DNA from: CAZYAK01 sp964645935
GTDB taxonomy: Bacteria; Patescibacteriota; Gracilibacteria; Peribacterales; Peribacteraceae
DNA length: 12,321 nucleotides
NCBI GenBank assembly: GCA_964645935.1
Contig: CAZYAK010000043.1
Location: 1 to 12,321, forward strand
Reading direction: 5' to 3'
The notes beneath the pieces were generated by a model. It saw only the letters and a program-made list of their open reading frames with translations, was not told the DNA's origin and did no database searches. Both the position numbers and the translations under genes were made by a program. Shown one piece after another: positions 1 to 6,361 of this stretch; position 1 is the stretch's first letter; the number at the start of each line of letters is the position of its first letter.

Positions 1-22
1 GGCAGGTCGGCGCTTTCTTTCT

Positions 23-53
23 CCCATTTCTTTGTCGCGTACAAAGAAATGGG
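23..53. repeat. Perfect 13-bp palindromic hairpin at window edge
   Basis: The arms CCCATTTCTTTGT (23-35) and ACAAAGAAATGGG (41-53) are exactly complementary around a five-base loop (CGCGT). No T-run follows on either strand, so it is not a canonical intrinsic terminator. It lies beyond the purF terminator and may belong to a gene left of the window or be a dispersed repeat. The rest of positions 1-96 shows no coding region that I can support. Confidence 0.6.
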
Positions 54-96
54 AATCTCTGAGTAGATCAAGGCTTTCGTTCTCCAGTTCTACACG

Positions 97-122
97 AAAA
101 AAGCCGCACACCCCGGTGCGGC
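97..122 (-). terminator. Intrinsic terminator of purF
   Basis: Read on the minus strand, a 7-bp GC-rich stem (GCCGCAC / GTGCGGC, positions 103-109 and 116-122) with a 6-nt loop is followed directly by TTTTTT (plus-strand A run 97-102). It starts 14 nt after the purF stop codon. This is a textbook Rho-independent terminator and marks the end of the purF transcript. Confidence 0.9.
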
Positions 123-136
123 CTTGAAATCCGTGC

Positions 137-1639
137 TCACACCAGCGCGATCATCTTCTGATCCCCCGAGACGCCCTCTTCCTGCTCGTAGCTGTTCCGC
201 GTCTCGTTGCGGCCGATACCGAGGGCCTTGAGCATTTTGGGCGTGACCTCGGGCGTGGGGTACTTGCCTGTAAAGCAGCCCTCACTGAAGTGCTTGATTT
301 TGGGGTTTCCCACCTGGATGGCGTCGTGCATATCCTTGATGGTGGTGTAGAACAGGCCGTCCGCGCCGATGATCTCGCAGATCTCCTCGACGGAGTGGTT
401 GGAGGCTACGAGCTCCGTGGTAGTGGGGAGGTCGATACCGTAGGGGTCGGGGGCGATGATGGGGGGAGAGGCTGAGGCAAAGTACACCTTCTTGGCACCG
501 GCTTTTCGGGCCATCTCCACGATTTTGCGGGACGTGTTGCCGCGGACGATGGAGTCATCCACGAGGAGCACGCTGTTGCCCTTAAACTCGAGGTCGATGG
601 GATGGAGCTTGAAGTTGAGGCTGCGCTTGCGGATATCCTGCCCCGGCATGATAAACGTGCGACCGATGTAGCGGTTCTTCACAAAACCCTCGCGATACCG
701 GACCTTGAGCTTGTCAGCGAGGCCGGCAGCTGCGGGGCGTCCGGTGTCGGGGATGGGGATGACGGAGTCGATATGAATGCCGCTCTTGCGGACTTGCTCC
801 GCCAGAGCCTCGCCCATGCGAACGCGCGCCTTGTACACGTTGACGCCATCGATGGTGGAGTCTGGTGCGGCGAGGTACACCCACTCAAAGAGACAGGGGG
901 AAAGTACGCCCTGCTTTACCACCTGCGTGTGGAGGCGGTTGTGACGGTCGATGAATACCGCCTCGCCTGGGGCGATATCACGGACGAATTCGTAATCCAG
1001 CGCCTTGAAGACGGTGTTCTCGGAAGCGATCATGTACTCCTCCTTCATACCGAACTTGCGTTTGCCGAGCTGCAACGGGCGGATGCCGTGCGGGTCTCGG
1101 AAGCCCACGATGCCGTGGCCGCCGATGAGCACCACCGCGGAGTACGCGCCTTGGCAGCGGCGGTGAACGTTTTTTACGGCCTTGAAGACGTGATCAGGCG
1201 AGAGTTTGTCGGGACGCTGCTTGCGCAGGGCCAGAGAGAAAATATTGAGGAGCACTTCAGAGTCGGAGTTCGTGTTGAGGTGGCGATAGTCTTGCTCACG
1301 GATCTCCTTGGCGAGCTCCGCAGCGTTGGTAAGGTTGCCATTGTGGGCCAGGGCGATACCGAACGGCGAGTTGACGAAAAACGGCTGCGCCTCAAACTCA
1401 CTAGAGCATCCAGCAGTGGGGTAGCGCACGTGGCCGATGCCCATGGGGCCGCGCAGGCGCTGCAGGGAGCTGGCGTGGAAGACGTCGCGCACCATGCCGT
1501 TGCTCTTTTTCAGGTGGAACTGATTATCGTACGTCACGATGCCCGCCGCATCCTGGCCACGGTGCTGCAGAACGATCAGGCCGTCGTAGAGGTCCTGAAT
1601 CGCGTCATGGTAGCCGGAGACTCCAATAAGACCGCACAT
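137..1639 (-). CDS. purF: Amidophosphoribosyltransferase (glutamine PRPP amidotransferase)
   Basis: Catalyses the first committed step of de novo purine synthesis in the cytoplasm: PRPP + glutamine to 5-phosphoribosylamine. The 500-aa product has the class II glutaminase domain first: Cys2 (the nucleophile once Met1 is removed), QHRGQDAAGI near 25-34, HVRYPTAG at 70-77 and HNGNLTN at 99-105. A type I phosphoribosyltransferase domain follows, with the PRPP loop VLLVDDSIVRGNT at about 357-369. It resembles the E. coli-type enzyme; the cysteine pair binding the Fe-S cluster in the Bacillus type is absent, although the C-terminus keeps a CFTGKYPT segment. I chose the ATG at 1639 because Cys must follow Met. 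An in-frame GTG at 1669 would add ten residues, and it lies inside a leader hairpin. No Shine-Dalgarno is visible before the ATG. It is followed by its own terminator. Confidence 0.97.
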   Translation of the reverse strand: MCGLIGVSGYHDAIQDLYDGLIVLQHRGQDAAGIVTYDNQFHLKKSNGMVRDVFHASSLQRLRGPMGIGHVRYPTAGCSSEFEAQPFFVNSPFGIALAHNGNLTNAAELAKEIREQDYRHLNTNSDSEVLLNIFSLALRKQRPDKLSPDHVFKAVKNVHRRCQGAYSAVVLIGGHGIVGFRDPHGIRPLQLGKRKFGMKEEYMIASENTVFKALDYEFVRDIAPGEAVFIDRHNRLHTQVVKQGVLSPCLFEWVYLAAPDSTIDGVNVYKARVRMGEALAEQVRKSGIHIDSVIPIPDTGRPAAAGLADKLKVRYREGFVKNRYIGRTFIMPGQDIRKRSLNFKLHPIDLEFKGNSVLLVDDSIVRGNTSRKIVEMARKAGAKKVYFASASPPIIAPDPYGIDLPTTTELVASNHSVEEICEIIGADGLFYTTIKDMHDAIQVGNPKIKHFSEGCFTGKYPTPEVTPKMLKALGIGRNETRNSYEQEEGVSGDQKMIALV

Positions 1640-1668
1640 ATCAACGGGGGCGAAGGGAACGGCGAACA

Positions 1669-1694
1669 CGGCCTTTCCCGGAGGGGGAAGGCCG
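1669..1694 (-). promoter_or_regulatory. Strong hairpin in the purF 5' leader
   Basis: On the minus strand CGGCCTTCCC and GGGAAAGGCCG pair over ten base pairs with one bulged A and a five-base loop, CCTCC. It lies between the predicted promoter and the purF ATG, about 30 nt before the start, and covers the alternative GTG. No T-run follows, so it is not a simple terminator. It could affect mRNA stability or translation; its function is unknown. Confidence 0.6.
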
Positions 1695-1724
1695 AAAAGT
1701 CGTGGACGGGGTTTCCACGGGTTG

Positions 1725-1752
1725 ATTATACGGAGAACTGCCCCATGGGCAA
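1725..1752 (-). promoter_or_regulatory. Predicted purF promoter
   Basis: On the minus strand there is a perfect -10 TATAAT (1725-1730) and a 4/6 -35 TTGCCC (1747-1752) separated by 16 nt. Transcription would start near 1718, giving a leader of about 80 nt that contains the hairpin at 1669-1694. It stands back to back with the plus-strand promoter at 1761-1788. Confidence 0.6.
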
Positions 1753-1760
1753 TGCGTTCG

Positions 1761-1788
1761 TTGACTTGTTGAGGGTGCAGGCGATACT
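1761..1788 (+). promoter_or_regulatory. Predicted promoter of the small plus-strand ORF (leaderless)
   Basis: -35 TTGACT (1761-1766, 5/6) and -10 GATACT (1783-1788, 4/6) with a 16-nt spacer. The -10 ends six bases before the ATG at 1795, so the transcript would begin at or very near the start codon. The same spacer and a near-identical -10 recur at the promoters near 9.7 and 10.8 kb. Confidence 0.5.
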
Positions 1789-1794
1789 CGGCCT

Positions 1795-2046
1795 ATGGAG
1801 CATATCACCGCGAATCCTTGCGCCTTCCGGAAGCCCAATGACGATTGTGACGATGAAGAATTTGAGCGGAAGCTCCAATTGGCGCTAACGCCACTGCCGT
1901 CCCAGGAGATAGAAGCGTACCAGGGTGCCATCCGGGCCCTCTTCATTTTGTTGGGAGCCGCCTTGGTTCTCGCCCTCGCAACCACCTCCAAACCGCAAGA
2001 GCCACTCCCGCTATTGCTTGGCAACCCTCCGGACAACCGGAGGTAA
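1795..2046 (+). CDS. Small single-pass membrane protein, hypothetical
   Basis: 83 aa, not recognised. The first half is hydrophilic and acidic (a run of D and E near 16-24). A single hydrophobic segment lies at about 47-63 (RALFILLGAALVLALA), followed by a short proline-rich tail. It has the opposite orientation to purF and folD and sits between them. There is no Shine-Dalgarno at normal spacing, but a good promoter match ends six bases before the ATG, which supports a leaderless message starting here. A hairpin coincides with its stop codon. The minus-strand ORF overlapping it (1641-2132) gives an arginine/serine-rich product without domain features. I judge this ORF more likely than not to be real; no function can be assigned. 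Confidence 0.5.
   Translation: MEHITANPCAFRKPNDDCDDEEFERKLQLALTPLPSQEIEAYQGAIRALFILLGAALVLALATTSKPQEPLPLLLGNPPDNRR
2026..2043. terminator. Hairpin between convergent small ORF and folD
   Basis: A 7-bp perfect stem, CCTCCGG / CCGGAGG (2026-2032, 2037-2043), with an ACAA loop ends just before the TAA stop of the plus-strand ORF and lies 18 nt past the folD stop. It could serve as a bidirectional stop for both convergent transcripts, but neither side has a convincing T-run. Confidence 0.4.
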
Positions 2047-2061
2047 TTCCCACACAGGTGT

Positions 2062-2907
2062 TTAGCTGCGTGAGCGCTCCTTCGCCCGTACGCAGTTTTG
2101 GATGAGGCTCGCCACCGTAAGCGGGCCGACACCCCCCGGCACGGGAGTGATGGCGGAGGCGACCTCCTTCACGGTCTCAAAATCTACGTCGCCGCACAGC
2201 TTGCCGTCCACGCGGTTCATGCCGACGTCGATCACCACGGCTCCGGGCTTTACCATGTCAGCCGTGATCATCCCCGCGCGGCCCACCGCCACGCAGAGGA
2301 TGTCGGCCTGTCGCGTCATCGCGCCCAGGTCTTTCGTTTTGCTGTGGCACATGCTCACCGTGGATCCGCGATTGAGGAGCATGATGGCCAGAGGCTTCCC
2401 CACAATGTTGCTGCGGCCCACCACCACGGCGTGCTTGCCTGAGACGGGGATTTTGTAGTGTTCCAGCATGCGAATGACGCCCGAGGGCGTGGCGGGTGGT
2501 AGCATCTCGCCGTCGGCCGATAGGAACATCTCGCCGAGGTTGCGAGGCCCGAAGCCGTCGGCGTCTTTCTCCGGTGCAATGGCGCGAATCACGCGGGAGA
2601 CACAAGCTTCTAGGTGCTTGGGGAGCGGCAGCTGCACGATGAAGCCCGTCACGTCAGGATCGGCGTTCAGACGATCGATCACAGTAAAGAGCTCGGCCTC
2701 GGTGGTGGCTTCCGGAAGATGCAAGTGCTGGGAACGCATGCCCACAGCCTCGCAGCTCTTGAATTTCTGGCGGATGTAGCTGGAGCTGGCGGGATCCTCA
2801 CCCACCTGCACCACGACGAGCTTGGGGTCGAGCTTGGCCACGAGCGGCTTGAGCTCTGCGATCATTGCGTCCGAGACGTCCTTGCCGGAGAGGATGCGGG
2901 CGGTCAT
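2062..2907 (-). CDS. folD: Bifunctional methylenetetrahydrofolate dehydrogenase / cyclohydrolase
   Basis: Interconverts 5,10-methylene-THF and 10-formyl-THF using NADP, supplying one-carbon units for purine and other syntheses in the cytoplasm. The 281-aa product has the normal family length. The catalytic Tyr44 and Lys48 are in SYIRQKFKSCEAVG, QLPLP lies at 92-96, and DADGF at 115-119. The substrate-binding stretch PPATPSG carries Ala where many homologues have Cys. The nucleotide-binding motif VVGRSNIVGKP is at 162-172 and the signature TPVPGGVGPLT at 254-264. The start is the ATG at 2907; the frame stays open upstream, but that part is arginine/serine-rich, spans the intergenic inverted repeat and overlaps the next gene. 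There is no Shine-Dalgarno; a TATTCT ends six bases before the ATG. It works in the same metabolic area as purF but is not in one operon with it. Confidence 0.96.
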   Translation of the reverse strand: MTARILSGKDVSDAMIAELKPLVAKLDPKLVVVQVGEDPASSSYIRQKFKSCEAVGMRSQHLHLPEATTEAELFTVIDRLNADPDVTGFIVQLPLPKHLEACVSRVIRAIAPEKDADGFGPRNLGEMFLSADGEMLPPATPSGVIRMLEHYKIPVSGKHAVVVGRSNIVGKPLAIMLLNRGSTVSMCHSKTKDLGAMTRQADILCVAVGRAGMITADMVKPGAVVIDVGMNRVDGKLCGDVDFETVKEVASAITPVPGGVGPLTVASLIQNCVRAKERSRS

Positions 2908-2913
2908 GGCGGG

Positions 2914-2919
2914 AGAATA
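2914..2919 (-). promoter_or_regulatory. Possible -10 element of folD (leaderless)
   Basis: TATTCT on the minus strand, preceded by TG, ends six bases from the folD ATG. That spacing would put the transcription start at or next to the start codon. No convincing -35 is visible because the upstream bases belong to the inverted repeat 2931-3008. Weak evidence taken alone. Confidence 0.3.
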
Positions 2920-2930
2920 CAGGATGAAGG

Positions 2931-3008
2931 GTGCAGAAGGGACAGAGGGCAGAAAAGGGACAGAAGCACATGCTCCTGTCCCTTTTGTCCCATTTGCGCC
3001 CTTTGCAC
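2931..3008. repeat. Long imperfect inverted repeat, probably also a bidirectional terminator
   Basis: Two 33-nt arms (2931-2963 and 2976-3008) are imperfect reverse complements around a 12-nt loop. The inner 11 bp are perfect (AAAAGGGACAG / CTGTCCCTTTT, 2953-2963 and 2976-2986). The outer part is built of GGGACA/GGGCAGA-type units with small gaps. It fills almost the whole gap between the stop of the SLH protein gene and the folD start. On either strand the inner stem ends in a T-run, so it can act as the terminator of the SLH gene. Confidence 0.7.
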
Positions 3009-3010
3009 GC

Positions 3011-5581
3011 TCACTTCGTGAATTCCATCCGCCCCTGCTCCTGTACCGTTTTCTCGCCGTAGGATCGGACGCCGGCCTGCGAGATGGTAAAGAGTGAGGA
3101 ACCAGCACGCACAATGCGCTGGACGTCCGAGCCCGTGTCGTACCAGTAGCCGCCGGACTTGATGAAGACGTCCGGATCATCGTACTGGGTTGCGGTGCCG
3201 CGGAGCGTGAAGCCCTTGATGAGGTCCACGTCGTACACGTACGCGCCCTGGAATACCGGGCTTGCGTCGGCGTTGACGGGCTGGCCCGGCGCACGCTTGG
3301 TCACGAGGATCGGGAACGAAAGCAGGCCGCGGTCCTTCTCGAAGAGCAGGGCCTTGGGGTTCGAGAGTATCGGGCTCTCGGAGCCTCGGTCGCCGATGAC
3401 TTCCTTGAACTGCTCTTTGGGGTGCTCGACGTCTGAGACGTCGAACATGGAGATCTTCACGCCCTGGATGGCGGTGTAGTACACGGCGTCGTCGCTGTGG
3501 ACCTTGTCTTTGTCGATGGACTCGTCGACCTCCTTGCCGAACCCGATGACGTGCGTCTCATCATACGGATGCAGGTAGTTGCTATAGCCGGGGATCTTGA
3601 GCTGGCCGAGGATCTTTGGGTGTCGGGGATCCGACGTGTCCAGGACGAAGAGGGGATCGACGGTCTTGAAGGTAACCATGTAGACGCGGTTACCCAGGAA
3701 GCGCGCGGAGTAGATGGTCTCGCCCGGGGCGATGTCGTCTACGGAGCCGACGCGTTCGAGCGAGAGGTTGAGGACGGTCAGAGCGTTTTTGGACGGCGAC
3801 TGCTCGCCCGAGCCGTTCCACTGTGACGAGACGGTCGTGGCGATGCGGAAGGTGCTGCGATGCTCGTCCATCGAGTACTGATTGAGGATATGGCCTGGCA
3901 CGGACCCCTGGGCCTTGAGGTCGATGCCGGAAGGCGTGAACTGGAAGCGGTAGAGGTTGGTTTTCTCGGTGGACTCGGGATTCACTGCGTCCCAGCGGTA
4001 CTGCCACTCGGTGGCGGCTACGTACAGGTTCTCCAGAGACGAGTACACGTTCTCGGCGCTGCCGAGGACGACCGCGCTCTTCACCTCGCCCGTGGGGGTG
4101 TCGGTGGGCACCACGGCGACTGTAAGATACTGGGGTTGCGGGACGTGCGGGAGGATGATGACATTGGCGCAGCCGGTGACAGCGGCTGTCTTACCGGTCT
4201 TGCTGTCTTCGAGCTGCGGGAGGAGGTCGTCCGCCTTGGCGGATCCAAGAGGGATGGGCTGGCCGCGCCAAGCGGGAGCCTGGTTCATCACCACGTAGAG
4301 CCTGGAGCCGATGCGGCGCGTGGAGACGGAATTGCCGTCGAAGGAGAGCGTGCGCTTAAGCACGGGCTTGGACGCATTGGAGACGTCATATAGACGTACG
4401 TCCGTGCGCGGCTGGTAGTAGCCGGGGTTGTAGCCAGGGGCGATCATCTTCTCTTGCACGCCCGCGTTCCGGAGATAGGGCATGATGTGGTAAAAGCCGC
4501 GCTGTCCGATGACAACGAGCGTGTCGCCGTCCAGGTACAGGTCCTGTGCGGAGGCGGCGTTGTCGCCGGAGCCCATATCGATGCTTGCGACCTCCAGGAG
4601 TGCACTGCTGGGCTGGATCTTCACAATGCGCACCGTGGAGCGGTCGGTGTTGCGGACGATGTAGAGGTACTCGCCATCGGTCTTGACGATGTCGGCCTCA
4701 TCCACGCCCTCCACCTGCGTGTTGGTCTGAGAGTGGCTGGTGTCCCCTGGCGTAGCTGCGGAGTTCCGTGCCTTGTCGGCCATCGGCGCTGCGGTGGGCA
4801 TGGCCCCACCCATCTCTTCCTGCAACATCATATCGCCATTGCGGGAGTACCCGTGCGGGGAACGGGATCCTTCTTCTGTGAATACCTGTAAGTCCACACA
4901 GGACTTGGCGGTCTGCGGCGTGTCCGATGCGAGATTGATGGCCACCTGCGGGTACTTCACGTTGAGGTAGCCCTTGGTCGGCTGGTCGGTCTTGCCTTCT
5001 TTCAGCCGCCAGAGCATCTCCGCCATCTCCCCGCGTGTCACGAGCGCGTCCAGTGCAACGACGGTGGTGGGGATGGCCTTGGCGCCTTCGAGTGCGCGCA
5101 CGTAGGCCTCGTACCAGTCTGCACCGCCACCCTGGACGTCTGTCTTGTACGCGAGCGCGAGGATCTTACCGGCCTCCACGAAGGAAATGTCACGCTCCGG
5201 GTGGAACAGTCCGTCCGGGTAGCCCTGGACAATGCCCTCCACGGAGGCGAAGTGCACGACGTCGGTGAACCACGCGTCGCCCGGCACGTCGGGGTACGAA
5301 CGCACGTCGGCACGGGAGAGCGTGTTCTTGATTTCTTCATCCGTGTACGCCGTATGGATGACGATCTTCAGGAACTCCGCGCGATTGATGCGGTTGCCCG
5401 GCCTAAAACTGCCGTCGGCGTACCCCTTGATGACGCCTGCTACCTGCAGTGCATCAATAGCGGCGCGGTAGCGCGTAGAGGAGGAAACATCGCCGAAGGC
5501 GAAGGCGCTGGGCAGGAGCGCCAGCGTGAGTCCGACCATCACGACCGCGGCCGTGAGACGGGTGAGGAGGCGGTTTGTCAT
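3011..5581 (-). CDS. SLH-domain beta-propeller surface protein
   Basis: An 856-aa exported protein. Residues 1-28 form a signal peptide (basic start, hydrophobic core, likely cleavage after SAFA). Three S-layer homology repeats follow at about 29-79, 96-146 and 155-193; the first two keep GYADGSFRP- and GYPDGLFHP-type motifs, the third is degenerate. After a linker rich in M, A and G, residues from about 285 to the end match the bacterial/archaeal beta-propeller family (Beta_propel, PF09826), recognised by VEGVDEADIVKTDG at 290-303 and by the repeated strands ending in DVSNASKP, DTSDPRHPK and DVSDVEHPK. SLH repeats usually anchor proteins to cell-wall polymers, so this is probably an outer-surface protein. 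Its ligand or activity is unknown. The ATG at 5581 begins the signal peptide; the extension to 5665 does not look like protein. No Shine-Dalgarno. It is probably transcribed alone. Confidence 0.9.
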   Translation of the reverse strand: MTNRLLTRLTAAVVMVGLTLALLPSAFAFGDVSSSTRYRAAIDALQVAGVIKGYADGSFRPGNRINRAEFLKIVIHTAYTDEEIKNTLSRADVRSYPDVPGDAWFTDVVHFASVEGIVQGYPDGLFHPERDISFVEAGKILALAYKTDVQGGGADWYEAYVRALEGAKAIPTTVVALDALVTRGEMAEMLWRLKEGKTDQPTKGYLNVKYPQVAINLASDTPQTAKSCVDLQVFTEEGSRSPHGYSRNGDMMLQEEMGGAMPTAAPMADKARNSAATPGDTSHSQTNTQVEGVDEADIVKTDGEYLYIVRNTDRSTVRIVKIQPSSALLEVASIDMGSGDNAASAQDLYLDGDTLVVIGQRGFYHIMPYLRNAGVQEKMIAPGYNPGYYQPRTDVRLYDVSNASKPVLKRTLSFDGNSVSTRRIGSRLYVVMNQAPAWRGQPIPLGSAKADDLLPQLEDSKTGKTAAVTGCANVIILPHVPQPQYLTVAVVPTDTPTGEVKSAVVLGSAENVYSSLENLYVAATEWQYRWDAVNPESTEKTNLYRFQFTPSGIDLKAQGSVPGHILNQYSMDEHRSTFRIATTVSSQWNGSGEQSPSKNALTVLNLSLERVGSVDDIAPGETIYSARFLGNRVYMVTFKTVDPLFVLDTSDPRHPKILGQLKIPGYSNYLHPYDETHVIGFGKEVDESIDKDKVHSDDAVYYTAIQGVKISMFDVSDVEHPKEQFKEVIGDRGSESPILSNPKALLFEKDRGLLSFPILVTKRAPGQPVNADASPVFQGAYVYDVDLIKGFTLRGTATQYDDPDVFIKSGGYWYDTGSDVQRIVRAGSSLFTISQAGVRSYGEKTVQEQGRMEFTK

Positions 5582-5603
5582 AGGAGAGGGTGGTGAGGAA
5601 CCG

Positions 5604-5609
5604 AGTATA
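5604..5609 (-). promoter_or_regulatory. Predicted -10 box of the SLH protein gene
   Basis: TATACT (5/6) on the minus strand lies 22 bases before the ATG at 5581, implying a leader of about 16 nt. The -35 is unclear: TTGTCA (5634-5639) matches 5/6 but is 24 nt away, and the hexamer at 17 nt (CACAAT) is poor. The surrounding gap 5582-5761 shows no gene and no clear tmk terminator. Confidence 0.4.
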
Positions 5610-5761
5610 CGGCTGGCGCTTTGCGGATTGTGCTGACAAGAGCGCACAGTCGGTACTTCATGCATACACTACGTGGCAGTTAACGTTTGGTTACATGATA
5701 CTGACCGTCTCAAGGCGCGCTCGAGAACGCCGCCCGCTGAGGGGAAGCAAGTGCTTTTCGG

Positions 5762-6343
5762 CTACGCGACCAGGCGAGCAATTTCTGCTGCCGTCGCGTC
5801 CTTGGCTCCGGAGGTGTCTACCACGGCGATGCGGCGGTCTGCGTCCGCGAGGCGGCGGTACGCGGCGTGGATCTTTTTCTGAAGCTCCTCGTGCTCGAAG
5901 ATTTCTTTCTCAGGGCGTCGGTCCATCCGCTCCATGCAAACAGAAAGCGGTGGCAACGCAAACACGACGTGGTTGGGCTGGACGAACGCGCGGTTGAGTT
6001 CAGCCAGCACCGCCGGGTCCAGCCCCTGAGCCTCCGCGTACGCCACGGTGGAGTGCCAGTATCGGTCGCAAAGGACGGTCTTGCCCGCGGCCAAGGCTGG
6101 GAGGATGACACGCTCCGTGTGCTCTGCGCGATCCGCACAGAAGAGCAGTTGCACTGCGAGTGATGAGAGCCCGCTGCCCCCACGCAGGATCTGGCGGATC
6201 CACGCTCCGACTGTACCAGCCGTGGGCTCGGCTGTGGTGAGGACGTCGCGCCCCTCCGCGCGCAGCCGCTCGGCCAACAGTCGCGTCTGTGTGGTGGTGC
6301 CGGAGCCGTCGGGGCCTTCCAGAACGATAAACGAGGCGGGCAT
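5762..6343 (-). CDS. tmk: Thymidylate (dTMP) kinase
   Basis: Phosphorylates dTMP to dTDP with ATP in the cytoplasm. The 193-aa product is slightly shorter than usual. The P-loop at 10-17 reads GPDGSGTT, with Thr where the canonical motif has Lys (GxxGxGKT); the Thr after it is kept. CDRYWHSTVAYAEAQG at 92-107 is the DRY substrate-binding motif. The lid region RMDRRPEKEIFEHEELQKKI (139-158) is typical of bacterial Tmk, as is the AYRRLA helix after it. The ATG at 6343 places the P-loop at the usual distance from the N-terminus. It lies 18 nt after the stop of the upstream membrane protein gene with no Shine-Dalgarno or promoter between, so the two are probably co-transcribed. The fold assignment is secure; the altered P-loop is discussed separately. 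Confidence 0.93.
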   Translation of the reverse strand: MPASFIVLEGPDGSGTTTQTRLLAERLRAEGRDVLTTAEPTAGTVGAWIRQILRGGSGLSSLAVQLLFCADRAEHTERVILPALAAGKTVLCDRYWHSTVAYAEAQGLDPAVLAELNRAFVQPNHVVFALPPLSVCMERMDRRPEKEIFEHEELQKKIHAAYRRLADADRRIAVVDTSGAKDATAAEIARLVA

Positions 6344-6361
6344 GCGTGGTGGGGATCGGGG

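Noticed and set aside
1640..1669. PurF N-terminal extension from GTG 1669, as a propeptide like that of Bacillus PurF
   Set aside because: The protein is of the E. coli type, in which Met-Cys is the start. The extension lies in the leader hairpin and does not resemble a propeptide.
602..1888. 428-codon plus-strand open frame
   Set aside because: Antisense shadow of purF, which has all catalytic motifs. The product has no domain features and would run through the purF promoter.
2908..3294. N-terminal extension of FolD
   Set aside because: The extension is Arg/Ser-rich, runs through the inverted repeat and into the next gene; FolD homologues start at the ATG at 2907.
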